A stretch of 64,000 nucleotides of DNA, from the NCBI RefSeq assembly GCF_900142925.1, contig NZ_FRCN01000021.1, forward strand, positions 62,001 to 126,000. The letters are read 5' to 3'. A program made the position numbers and the translations under genes. Source of the DNA: Chitinophaga sp. CF418. GTDB taxonomy: Bacteria; Bacteroidota; Bacteroidia; Chitinophagales; Chitinophagaceae. Of this stretch, positions 48,993-57,991 are shown one piece after another. The notes below the pieces were generated by a model, which saw nothing but the letters and a program-made list of their open reading frames with translations, did not search any database and had not been told where the DNA came from. Position 1 is the first letter of the stretch. Every line of letters starts with the position of its first letter.

Positions 48993-51089
48993 CTAAGCAG
49001 TTTTGTTTACTAATTTCAGTAAGCCGGGAACTTTTTCCCTATTGTGTTGTGGTTTAAATATCAGAAAGACGGACACTCCATCCTTATTCTTAACGGATAG
49101 TTTTCCCTCCAGCTGCTCACTTAATGTTTCCATGAGGATGATCCCCATGGAGGCATGTCTTCTTTTTTCAAAATCCACTGGTAGTCCATTCCCATTGTCT
49201 TTCACAGATAGCAGCACATCATCTTCCGAGATATACTGCAGGTTAACTGTTATGGTACCTTCACCACCGGCCGGGAACGCGTATTTGAATGAATTCGTAA
49301 TGGCCTCATTTAAGATCAGTCCGATTGGTACCGCCTGACAAACTTCGAGATATACATCTGCTATCTGCAAATCAAAAGAAATCTGCTGTAATCCGGCAAA
49401 ACTATCTTCAAAATATGCAACAAGTTCCCTGATATATATATCCATCTCAACGACGGCCATACTCTCTGACGAATATAATTTCTGGTGAATAAGGGAAATA
49501 GCCTGCATACGGTGCCGGCTTTCATGGATAGCAGCCAGCGCATTTTCATCGTCCAGGTGGGCTGCCTGTGCGTTCAGCAGCCGCATAATGATTTGCAGGT
49601 TATCCTTCACCCGGTGATGGATCTCTTTTACCAGCCATTCCTTCTCTGCCACCAGTTTACGTTGTGTATAGAGCAATACATGCAGGGAGTTATGCTGCTC
49701 ACGGATCTCCCGCTGCTGTAAATGCAATTGCCGGTTGATGTTCTGTTTCAGCTGATAACGGTTGTAGCCCAGTACCAGCAATATCACCAGCATCAAGGTG
49801 CCTCCAATGATCACATTTCCTTCCAGGCGGGCCCGTTGCAGATCGCTCTTTTGAAGCAGCCCCTTGCGGGTCAGCAATTGTATACTCTGTTCCTTCATGA
49901 GCAGATCCTGATCTTTTCTTTCCATGTCATATTGCATCTGCAGCTGCGCGATCTCCCTTGTTTTCTCTTCGCCGTAAAGGGAATCCTGTAGTAATTTATA
50001 TTGCTGATAATAGACAATAGCATCAGGATAATTTCCAAGGGCAGAATCTGCCCGAAAAAGGCTCCTGTAGTCATTTAACAGCTCTGGGGCATATCCTCCT
50101 TTTTTACAATAGACTTCATAATTCTTACCATACAATTTTACATTCTGGTAATCTTTTATGGCCAGGAAGTAATTGATCATAGCAGCATATATTCCATCCT
50201 GCATATAATGGAATGCGCCGAACTTCCTGGATAAGCATTTTAACTTCTTCACACGAACATACGCTTCTTCATACCGCCCCAGACTGGTATAACTGGTGGC
50301 CAGCCCTGCAGACAAAGTAACCTTGTCTTCGTCGGAAGTAATGTGATAGCGTTTCTCCATATCCTCCAGTATGTGGATGGCCTCTTCCGGCCTTTCAAGA
50401 CGTTGCAGTGTGCTGGCTACATTCGGGAGCAGGGTAAGAATGGAAGTCGTATCATTCCATTTTCTTGCTACACCCAATGATTTTTTAAAATATGTCAGCG
50501 CCTGTATATAATCTGCCAGGTGATAGAACGTAAGTCCCAGCCGGTTGTAAATGGTGCAAAGCGTCAGGGAAGTATCCTGTTGCTTTTCTGCTGTCCTTAC
50601 TGCCATAAAGCCGTTCATTAGTGCAATTTCGTAATTGCCCATCTGGCTGTTCACATTTCCCAGCAGATCATAAATACCCTGCAGTGAGGGGTACTGAATC
50701 TCCTTATACACGGCCAATGCCTTTTCCGATGCTGACAGCGCTGGCGGCAGCACCCCCTGGTGATTGTAACAGTCGCCCAGCATTTGTAATGCCATTGCCT
50801 GTTTGAGTTTGTTGGCAGCCATTTTATACAGCGGAATGGCCAATTCATAACAGGCAATTTTTTGCGTCAGCTCATTTTCTGAATAGGTATCATACCCTCT
50901 TGCAACTTCCATCCAGGCATCTCCGACACCTTCCGGAACAGGATACTGCACCTTCTGCCGGGAAGAAAGTGATTGTATTAAACTAAATTGCGCTGTTACC
51001 ACAGTGGGCCATGAACATAATATCACAAAATAGAGCCACCGTACCCATTTATAGTAAGTGCTAATATGATCCCCATATTTTTCAGGCAT
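48993..51089 (-). CDS. TPR sensor histidine kinase (HisKA_2 type), cognate of the response regulator
   Basis: The start is ATG 51089 (MPEKYGDHISTYYKWVRWLY), overlapping the upstream kinase stop (ATGCCTGA); the longer frame begins with TTG. The N-terminal signal or anchor is followed by several TPR pairs (about 60-370, for example LQMLGDCYNHQGVLPPALSA and LCTIYNRLGLTFYHLADYIQ). A transmembrane helix follows near 430 (NVIIGGTLMLVILLVLGYNR). The HisKA_2 dimer domain has the phosphoacceptor His in VKEIHHRVKDNLQIIMRLLN near 493. An HATPase domain (LNEAITNSFKYAF, VKDNGNGLP) ends the protein. It senses an envelope signal and phosphorylates the sigma-54 regulator. Confidence 0.93.
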   Translation of the reverse strand: MPEKYGDHISTYYKWVRWLYFVILCSWPTVVTAQFSLIQSLSSRQKVQYPVPEGVGDAWMEVARGYDTYSENELTQKIACYELAIPLYKMAANKLKQAMALQMLGDCYNHQGVLPPALSASEKALAVYKEIQYPSLQGIYDLLGNVNSQMGNYEIALMNGFMAVRTAEKQQDTSLTLCTIYNRLGLTFYHLADYIQALTYFKKSLGVARKWNDTTSILTLLPNVASTLQRLERPEEAIHILEDMEKRYHITSDEDKVTLSAGLATSYTSLGRYEEAYVRVKKLKCLSRKFGAFHYMQDGIYAAMINYFLAIKDYQNVKLYGKNYEVYCKKGGYAPELLNDYRSLFRADSALGNYPDAIVYYQQYKLLQDSLYGEEKTREIAQLQMQYDMERKDQDLLMKEQSIQLLTRKGLLQKSDLQRARLEGNVIIGGTLMLVILLVLGYNRYQLKQNINRQLHLQQREIREQHNSLHVLLYTQRKLVAEKEWLVKEIHHRVKDNLQIIMRLLNAQAAHLDDENALAAIHESRHRMQAISLIHQKLYSSESMAVVEMDIYIRELVAYFEDSFAGLQQISFDLQIADVYLEVCQAVPIGLILNEAITNSFKYAFPAGGEGTITVNLQYISEDDVLLSVKDNGNGLPVDFEKRRHASMGIILMETLSEQLEGKLSVKNKDGVSVFLIFKPQHNREKVPGLLKLVNKTA

Positions 51090-52488
51090 AGTTCGTGATT
51101 TCCTCCTCAAATTCTACCGGTCCGGTAAAAGCTTGTTTTTCCTGGTATTTAAAGTTGACAGTAATAATTACACCATTATGGCTCTGTATGTTCAAAGTTC
51201 CCTCCAATTGTTCAGTTAATGTTTTTATCAGCATCATTCCCATCGACTTCTTATGAGGCGTTCCCCCCTCAACCGGAAGTCCTTTCCCGTTATCAGCAAC
51301 AATCAGCGTCAGCTGCTGGTCCCCTGTCTGTTGCAGGGAAACCAGGATGGTTCCATTACTGGTAAAGGCGTATTTAATGGCATTGGTAATCGCTTCATTC
51401 AGGATCAGCCCCACAGGCACGGACTGCGATACATCCAGCTTGATGGGAGCGATCTGCAGGTCAAAATTGATCCTGTTGATGCCGGTGAATCCATCTTTGA
51501 GGTATATCAACAGGTCGTGGATGTAGGTATGCATGTCTATCAGGGCCATATTCTCCGACTGGTATAGCTTCTGATGGATCAATGAGATGGCATGCATCCT
51601 GCATCTGCTTTCTTTGATGGCATTCAGGGCATCTTTATCATCCAGGAAGGCGGCTTGTGTATTCAACAGGCTCATAACAATCTGTAGGTTGTTCTTCACC
51701 CGGTGGTGGATCTCTTTCAGCAGCCATTCCTTTTCTTCCAGCAGTTTATCCTGAGTGCTGATCAGGTCCTGCAGGGAGAGGTTCTGTTTATAAATCTCGT
51801 CCTGTTGCTCTTTCATCTGCCTGTTGCTGCGCAGTTTCAACTGATACCGGTTAAATCCCAGCAGGAGCAGCAGCAGCAACATACCAGCCCCTCCAAAGAT
51901 CACATTCCTGATAAACCAGGCCCTTTGCAGTTTGGCATCCTGCAGCTGTGCCTCGCGGGTCAGCAGCTCAATATTCTGTTGTTTCAGTTTCAGTGCCTGG
52001 TCTTTCTGTTCCGTTTTAAACTGGATCTCCAACTGGTTCAGTTGCTGGCGTTTCATTATATTAAACAATGAATCATGTGATGATTTATACAACTGGTAAT
52101 GCCGTATGGCATCCTGGTAGCGGCCCATTGCGGAATCGGCCTTAAACCAGCAGGCATAACTCCGGGCAAGCACTTCCAGCCGTCCATCCCGTTGTGCCGC
52201 TACCGCCAGTGCAGCAGCATACTGCCGGACAGTTTCGTATTGCTTTTTGTCCAGATAATACCTGATCAATGATGTATACATGGTTATGCTATCAGTGCCT
52301 CCCCATTCCATTCCCATAAAAGGTGCATAGCGGATATTCGCCCTCACCAACATAAATTTGTCCCCTGTATCCGGAGCTTCATCCAACAGCCTTTGCAACA
52401 TTACTTCTGACGGGAATAGTTTATCCTGTGCCACACACTGAAACAAGTAACCAATCATACAACAGGAAAGCAACAGTAGCCTATTCAT
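51082..52488 (-). CDS. Shortened TPR histidine kinase paralogue
   Basis: This 468-residue protein is the middle of three tandem kinases. It has a signal peptide (MNRLLLLSCCMIGYLFQCVA). It keeps only the last TPR-like segment (YACWFKADSAMGRYQDAIRH), which aligns with the C-terminal end of the TPR region in both neighbours. Then come a transmembrane helix, the HisKA_2 motif LLKEIHHRVKNNLQIVMSLL and the HATPase domain (LNEAITNAIKYAF, VADNGKGLPVEGG). Most TPR repeats present in the paralogues are missing, consistent with an internal deletion after duplication. Catalytic residues are intact, so it may still be active. Its stop overlaps the start of the next kinase by 8 bp. Confidence 0.92.
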   Translation of the reverse strand: MNRLLLLSCCMIGYLFQCVAQDKLFPSEVMLQRLLDEAPDTGDKFMLVRANIRYAPFMGMEWGGTDSITMYTSLIRYYLDKKQYETVRQYAAALAVAAQRDGRLEVLARSYACWFKADSAMGRYQDAIRHYQLYKSSHDSLFNIMKRQQLNQLEIQFKTEQKDQALKLKQQNIELLTREAQLQDAKLQRAWFIRNVIFGGAGMLLLLLLLGFNRYQLKLRSNRQMKEQQDEIYKQNLSLQDLISTQDKLLEEKEWLLKEIHHRVKNNLQIVMSLLNTQAAFLDDKDALNAIKESRCRMHAISLIHQKLYQSENMALIDMHTYIHDLLIYLKDGFTGINRINFDLQIAPIKLDVSQSVPVGLILNEAITNAIKYAFTSNGTILVSLQQTGDQQLTLIVADNGKGLPVEGGTPHKKSMGMMLIKTLTEQLEGTLNIQSHNGVIITVNFKYQEKQAFTGPVEFEEEITNYA

Positions 52489-52667
52489 AAGTTAATATTT
52501 AAATACATCTCTACTATGACCGGTTGTTTTCTGCTATTTGCGCTAATTGTTCTTGTTTTATACTGAGACGGCTAGTTGGCATTATATTTTAAAGATTGGC
52601 TCGAATCCTGAGGGACAGGAAAAGTACAACATTTTTTACGTCCAGGCAATGTATTATGCACCCCGTT

Positions 52668-54935
52668 TTATCCTATTTGTTGTTTAAATGACACGATCAC
52701 TGACACGCCCTGCTCCTCCCGGATGCTGATAGTGCCCTCCAGTTGTTCCGCAAGCGTTTCCATAAGACGGGTGCCCATAGAACCTTGTGTAAACACATCA
52801 AATCCTGGCGGGAAACCATGTCCGTTGTCAGAAACACTGAGTATTAACTGACTGTCTAATGTGCATTGTAATGATACAGTAACAATCCCCTTCTCGTTTT
52901 TCCAGAAAGCATACTTAACGGCATTGGTAAGTGCTTCATTGAGTATGAGACCGACCGGCACCGCCAGGGACACATCCAGCTGCACCGGGGCAATCTGCAG
53001 ATCAAAATAAATCCGCTGTACACCTTCAATACTATCTTTCAGATAACCGATCAACTCACGGGTATAGGTCGGCATATCTATCAGCGCCATATTTTCTGAC
53101 TGATATAATTTCTGATGGATCAGGGAAATAGCCTGCATACGGTGCTTACTTTCCTTAATGGCCTCCAGGGCATCAGCATCATGCAGGTAGGCGGCCTGGG
53201 TATTCAACAGGCTCATAACGATCTGTAAATTATTCTTCACCCGGTGGTGGATCTCTTTTACCAGCCATTCTTTCTCCTCCAGCAGTTTATCCTGGGTATT
53301 GATCAGCTGTTGCAGGGAGAGGTTCTGTTTATAAATTTCATCCTGTTTCTGCTGCAGTTGCTTATTGTTCTTCTGTTTTGTCAGGTAGCGGCTAAAACCC
53401 GCCAGCAACAGCAGCAATAGCAGAGTGGCTCCGAGGATGATCACATTACGGGTAAGCCTGGCTTGTTTCAGCGCGGACTGTTGCAATAATCCCTGCCGGG
53501 TCAGCAGCTCAATATTCTGTTGTTGCAGCCTGATGTTCTTGTCCTTTTTGTCTATGTCAAACTGCACCTGTAACCTGGCGATCTGGCCGGCTTTCGCTAC
53601 TTGGAATAATGAGTCATTCATTATCTTATACTCCTGGTAATGTTTGATAGCGGCGGGATAATTCTTTAGCGCGGAATCTGCCTGAAACCAGCGTAAATAA
53701 TTATCGGACAGCACATTGACCAATCCTATCTTTTTACATACGTCGTCCTGCAGTGAGCAATAGTAAGACGCGTCCACGTATTGCCGGGTGGCCAGGTAAT
53801 ATTTGATCAGGGCATCATAGATCATCGTCTGATAATAATTATATGCCGACATCTCCCGCGAGTGGCTTAGCAGCCATGGAATAAACACTTTGGCTCTATC
53901 ATACTGGTGCATTTCCGTATAACATTTCACCAAATTGGCAGAGATCCAGATACGGTCTTTAAAGATGGGTTGCCGGTATATTCCTACAATATTGTTCAAC
54001 AAAGCGATGGCTGCTTCCGGCTGCCCTATTTTGAGATAGGCACCGACAATATTTGTGCTCACCACCAGTATAGATGCTGTGTCTTTGTAGCGGTTGGCAA
54101 TTTTCAGCGCCTTGCGCAGGCTCTCCAGCGCCTGTTTATAGTCGCCCAGCTGAAAATAGGTAATACCCAGTCTATTGTAAATAGTACAGAGCTGCAGGCT
54201 GCTGTCATGTTGTTCTTCCGCCGTTTTTAGGGCCATCAGCCCATAAGTCATGCCCAGGCTGTAGTCGCCGGTACCTGTTGCTATAATACCCAGCAGATCG
54301 TACAATCCCTGAACATCTTTTCTTCCCGTTTCTTTATAGAGCGCGAGCGCCTTATTTAACATCTCCACGGCTTCCCTGAATTTGCCCCAGCAATGGTAGC
54401 AATCGCCGGTCATTCTTATGGCATAGGCTTCCTTTCTTTTATCGCCGGCCTTGTGGTACTGAACACGCGCCTCCTCATATAAGCGGATCTTTTCTTCCAG
54501 CTGTGGTTCTGCATCAATTGTGTAATAATTGCCATTCTCCATCAATACATCACCAAGATCTTCGGGCTGGTCTGCGGTCTGCAAGATAGCCCTGGCTTTC
54601 AGGATGGCGGCTTCCCCTTCGGCAAGCATTTTTTTCTCCCGGTAGGCTTTGGAGTAGGAATAAAAGCATCTGGCCTCCCAATGAGGATCTTTCACATGTG
54701 CATTGATCCGGGCGGCCTGTCCTATATATAATAACCCGCTGTCCAGATCGGCTGTATTTTCACCTACCCTGTTCACGTAGACATTACCAAGTTGCAACAA
54801 TATGTTAATCCTTTGAGTATCAGTAGTGGATTTCAGCAATTGGCGCTGTAATGCAGGGACAGAGGTTTCAGGCTGGCCCATACACGGTAGTATGCCCAAA
54901 AGCATGATATGGAAGACCAGCGGTAGCCTATACAT
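52668..54935 (-). CDS. TPR sensor histidine kinase paralogue (largest)
   Basis: This 755-residue protein is the first gene of the two-component cluster. It has a signal peptide (MYRLPLVFHIMLLGILPCMG), about nine TPR helices pairs (for example IRMTGDCYHCWGKFREAVEM, LCTIYNRLGITYFQLGDYKQ), a transmembrane helix near 500 (NVIILGATLLLLLLLAGFSR), then HisKA_2 (LVKEIHHRVKNNLQIVMSLL) and HATPase (LNEALTNAVKYAF, VSDNGHGFPPGF). It shares the HisKA_2 region almost identically with the other two kinases. A 179-bp gap separates it from the 468-residue kinase, so it may have its own promoter. Without its own regulator it probably acts on the sigma-54 regulator of the same cluster. Confidence 0.92.
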   Translation of the reverse strand: MYRLPLVFHIMLLGILPCMGQPETSVPALQRQLLKSTTDTQRINILLQLGNVYVNRVGENTADLDSGLLYIGQAARINAHVKDPHWEARCFYSYSKAYREKKMLAEGEAAILKARAILQTADQPEDLGDVLMENGNYYTIDAEPQLEEKIRLYEEARVQYHKAGDKRKEAYAIRMTGDCYHCWGKFREAVEMLNKALALYKETGRKDVQGLYDLLGIIATGTGDYSLGMTYGLMALKTAEEQHDSSLQLCTIYNRLGITYFQLGDYKQALESLRKALKIANRYKDTASILVVSTNIVGAYLKIGQPEAAIALLNNIVGIYRQPIFKDRIWISANLVKCYTEMHQYDRAKVFIPWLLSHSREMSAYNYYQTMIYDALIKYYLATRQYVDASYYCSLQDDVCKKIGLVNVLSDNYLRWFQADSALKNYPAAIKHYQEYKIMNDSLFQVAKAGQIARLQVQFDIDKKDKNIRLQQQNIELLTRQGLLQQSALKQARLTRNVIILGATLLLLLLLAGFSRYLTKQKNNKQLQQKQDEIYKQNLSLQQLINTQDKLLEEKEWLVKEIHHRVKNNLQIVMSLLNTQAAYLHDADALEAIKESKHRMQAISLIHQKLYQSENMALIDMPTYTRELIGYLKDSIEGVQRIYFDLQIAPVQLDVSLAVPVGLILNEALTNAVKYAFWKNEKGIVTVSLQCTLDSQLILSVSDNGHGFPPGFDVFTQGSMGTRLMETLAEQLEGTISIREEQGVSVIVSFKQQIG

Positions 54936-55065
54936 AAATTAACTAGTTTTTGTCCCTGCAGCTGTAGGCAGCTACAATAATCCGATATTGTTTTTAATAA
55001 TTCTTTCTATTCGATAATATGTACAAGAGAATCGATAAAACAGCAATTGCCGGGCGCGGCTATAT

Positions 55066-55521
55066 TCAATAGTTGCGAAGGAATTCGAGGAGTAATTTAT
55101 CCTTCAACATACCGGTATAAAAGGCTTTCATTCGATAAGATGTGTCCAGCACAATCCAGGCCGGATAAGCGGTATGATGCCGCATCAGCTTCGCTGCCAG
55201 GGCATGCATACCTTGTGTGCCGTAGGGTATAAAGGAATAGGTTGTATCATTAAAAACAATGGGCTGACGGCTTTCTGCATTCAGGGTCACATAGTAATAA
55301 TCTTCTGACAGCAGTTGCTGTAGCGTAGGGGAACGTTTGATCTGCATGTCCTGCATTTTACAATAACTGCACCAGTCGGTATAGATCTTAATGACAATAG
55401 GTTTCGGATGTACTACCATACTATCCTGCAGGTGGGCAAAGGTAACCGGTCCCTGTTGTGCAAGGACCGGTGCTGTTAGCAGTATGCTATATATTATGCA
55501 GATGAAAATCTTATGGATCAT
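55066..55521 (-). CDS. Periplasmic thioredoxin-fold protein
   Basis: This 151-residue protein has a signal peptide (MIHKIFICIIYSILLTAPVLAQ). The thioredoxin active site is DWCSYCKMQD near residues 49-58 (WCxxC), preceded by a beta strand KPIVIKIYT. The cis-Pro is in TAYPAWIVLD. It is probably a periplasmic thiol oxidoreductase or disulfide carrier. It begins 1 bp after the stop of the TonB-dependent receptor, so it is co-translated. The receptor plug has an NCNVC motif that a thiol enzyme could act on; that link is inference. Confidence 0.88.
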   Translation of the reverse strand: MIHKIFICIIYSILLTAPVLAQQGPVTFAHLQDSMVVHPKPIVIKIYTDWCSYCKMQDMQIKRSPTLQQLLSEDYYYVTLNAESRQPIVFNDTTYSFIPYGTQGMHALAAKLMRHHTAYPAWIVLDTSYRMKAFYTGMLKDKLLLEFLRNY

Positions 55522-55522
55522 T

Positions 55523-57814
55523 TTATTTAAACAGATTATATCTCACTCCCAGAAATCCTCTCACCCCTTGTAATGGCGCATAGTTGTATTCGGTATCGAA
55601 TGTATATCCATTAGGATTATTTACCGGATCGTTTACATGCTTATCGAAAGGATCAAAAGGTCTCATTAATGCATATTTAGGTATATAGTTCAGCAGATTC
55701 TTGACGCCACCATATACCTCCCAACCTTTAGCAAACTTCTTTGTAACCTGTGCATTAGCCAGCAGGAACCAGGGCGAATATTCGGGCCTGTAGTCTTTAG
55801 GTTGTATGGGCAGCCGCATCGGACCAGTCCAGTTACCGGTAAGATCTACCCCGAAGCCGGCAGGCAGGCTATAGCTGACAGTAAAAGTACCGGCCCATTT
55901 AGGCGCATCTATTTGTCTGCTTTTCAGCGGAATGCCCGCTGCATTTTCATCTATCTGGTATACGTCCATGTAGGTGACACCGGCAAGGACTTTCAACGGG
56001 AAAGCAAAAGCGGCATCCACATTCAGCGAGATACCCTGTGATACTGCATGTCCCCGCAGATTATCATAGATGATCTTATTGGGATCAGTATCAAAATCGC
56101 CGTTGATCTTATTAGTGAAATAAGAATAGAAGCCGGTAGCGTCAAGATTAATGAAGGCTGTATTCATTGGGATCTTCAACACATAGTTCAGGTTTGCGTT
56201 GTAAGACTTTTCCGGTTTCAGCGCTTCAGCTATCACCACCTGCCGGGAACCGGTCAATGCGGCATGATCTTCCGTAAACAGGTTTACTACGCGGAAACCA
56301 GTACCCAGGCTCGCCCTGACTGTATTATTCTCATCAGGCGTCCACTTGTAAGCGATACGGGGAGAATGGATACTACCGTGATTTTTGTCATGGTCGTAGC
56401 GATAGCCCAGCAGGAGTTTATGTTTCCTGGCAAATGACCATTCATCCTGTATGAAGACGCCAGGCAAAGGCGTTTTAGCAGGCATATTGATCTTGCCATC
56501 CTCCGAAAGTGTACCGGGAGTATTGTCATCATACCAGGTATAGCGGTAAGATATACCGGTCAGCAGGTTATGCTTTTCCCCCAGTTGTTTATCCCAATAG
56601 AGCTGTGCAAATCCCACATGTTGTGTAGCCATGTAGGGCATCTTACCATAGTAAGAGTTTTGCTCATGTCTGTTGTAAGAGTATTGCAGCATGATCTTTT
56701 CTTTTACAGGAAGCTGGTACATGCCGATCAGCTCTACCCTTTTGGTATAGATACTTTCTCCGTAGATGCTGTCGCTACCGCGCCATGCTTTACTCCATCT
56801 CATATCTCCACCCCAACGGTTCTCATATACATATCTGGCAGCAATACTAGCCTGCCGGTTATCCTTCCGCCGGAAGGTCCATTTATTAAAGACGGAGATA
56901 CGGTTTTGTAAGGTCAGGTCGGTAAACCCGTCCCCGTTATTATCTTTCGGGTGCTGGTAGTTAAACCAGCTGACGCCAAACAGTCCGGATGCATTGCCTG
57001 CCTTAACCTTCATGGCGGCATCTATATTATACTCTCCCCAGCTGGAACTAAATACGTCGGCACTGATGAGTGGGGCATTTAAGGGATTTCTCGTGATCAC
57101 ATTTACGATACCTCCCATCGCTTCAGAGCCGTATAAAGAGGAGCCGGGGCCTTTTACCACCTCTATGCGTTCCACCATACTCATGGGAATGCCACTCAGC
57201 CCATATACAGTAGACAGGGCGCTCACAATAGGCATACCGTCTATCAGGATCAGCGTATATGCACCTTCCATCCCGTTGATGTGAATGTCTCCTGTGTTAC
57301 AAACGTTGCAGTTCAGCTGGGGCCTTACACCATTCACCATACCGATGGATTCCAACAGGGAGGGAGAAGGATTTTTCTGAAAATATTTTGGAGTGTACAC
57401 TTCCACTGGTACGGGGCTTTCTGCCCTGCTAACCGGCTTCAGGGTACCGGTAACTACCACGTCATTCAGTTTGGTTACGTCCTGTTGTAGCTTGATCTGC
57501 AGGGAAATCTTTCCGCCTGCGGTAACGGTCACTTTCCTGGAATGGGAGGTAAAGCCTGTCGCTGAGGTTCTCAGGGTATAAGTTCCTGCTTTTACATTGT
57601 TCAACCGGAAAAAGCCGGTAGAATCGGTGGCCACGCCGGCTTTATTCTCCGCCAGGTATACATTGGCCAGGTATACCGGTTGTCCCTCAGACAGCACATT
57701 CCCGCTGATAGTACCGGTAGCCGATTGCGCTGTGCCTGCCGAGGGAAACCCCAGGCAAACAACAGATATCAATAAAGATATTTTTAAATATACAAAAGTA
57801 CAAGTACGGATCAT
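55523..57814 (-). CDS. TonB-dependent outer-membrane receptor with Cys-x-x-Cys plug motif
   Basis: This 763-residue protein has a signal peptide (MIRTCTFVYLKISLLISVVC LGFPSAGTAQ). A CarboxypepD_reg domain follows near 30-110 (GTISGNVLSEGQPVYLANVY). The plug domain has KLNDVVVTGTLKPVSRAESP (TonB-box-like) and PQLNCNVCNTGDIHINGMEG with two close cysteines, then IPMSMVERIEVVKGPGSSLY and GSEAMGGIVNVITRNP. A 22-strand barrel ends VRGFLGVRYNLFK. Such receptors import metal chelates, cobalamin or other ligands. Its promoter overlaps a DtxR/MntR-like palindrome, which supports a metal ligand, possibly copper or iron given the Cys pair; the specific metal is a guess. Confidence 0.93.
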   Translation of the reverse strand: MIRTCTFVYLKISLLISVVCLGFPSAGTAQSATGTISGNVLSEGQPVYLANVYLAENKAGVATDSTGFFRLNNVKAGTYTLRTSATGFTSHSRKVTVTAGGKISLQIKLQQDVTKLNDVVVTGTLKPVSRAESPVPVEVYTPKYFQKNPSPSLLESIGMVNGVRPQLNCNVCNTGDIHINGMEGAYTLILIDGMPIVSALSTVYGLSGIPMSMVERIEVVKGPGSSLYGSEAMGGIVNVITRNPLNAPLISADVFSSSWGEYNIDAAMKVKAGNASGLFGVSWFNYQHPKDNNGDGFTDLTLQNRISVFNKWTFRRKDNRQASIAARYVYENRWGGDMRWSKAWRGSDSIYGESIYTKRVELIGMYQLPVKEKIMLQYSYNRHEQNSYYGKMPYMATQHVGFAQLYWDKQLGEKHNLLTGISYRYTWYDDNTPGTLSEDGKINMPAKTPLPGVFIQDEWSFARKHKLLLGYRYDHDKNHGSIHSPRIAYKWTPDENNTVRASLGTGFRVVNLFTEDHAALTGSRQVVIAEALKPEKSYNANLNYVLKIPMNTAFINLDATGFYSYFTNKINGDFDTDPNKIIYDNLRGHAVSQGISLNVDAAFAFPLKVLAGVTYMDVYQIDENAAGIPLKSRQIDAPKWAGTFTVSYSLPAGFGVDLTGNWTGPMRLPIQPKDYRPEYSPWFLLANAQVTKKFAKGWEVYGGVKNLLNYIPKYALMRPFDPFDKHVNDPVNNPNGYTFDTEYNYAPLQGVRGFLGVRYNLFK

Positions 57815-57849
57815 TTCTCAATATTATTTAGCCTTATCTAAATTATTAT

Positions 57850-57865
57850 TTTAGACAAATCTAAT
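57850..57865 (-). promoter_or_regulatory. Receptor promoter with DtxR/MntR-like palindrome
   Basis: TTAGA-CAAA-TCTAA (57851-57864) overlaps a -7 box TAGATTTG (57863-57856 on the minus strand). A further TCTAAA half-site is at 57837-57842. DtxR-family metalloregulators bind TTAG-N-CTAA type sites in many bacteria; here the match is by eye. Confidence 0.45.
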
Positions 57866-57991
57866 TATTTATTCAGAAAGTTGTACTCCTTAAGTCAATA
57901 GTCTGGTAATTTCAGGAGAAAGTAAATTGAATATCAATCCGTACCGGTGTAAAAACACCAGCAACGAACAAGGCATTTAAAACGGAATTTA

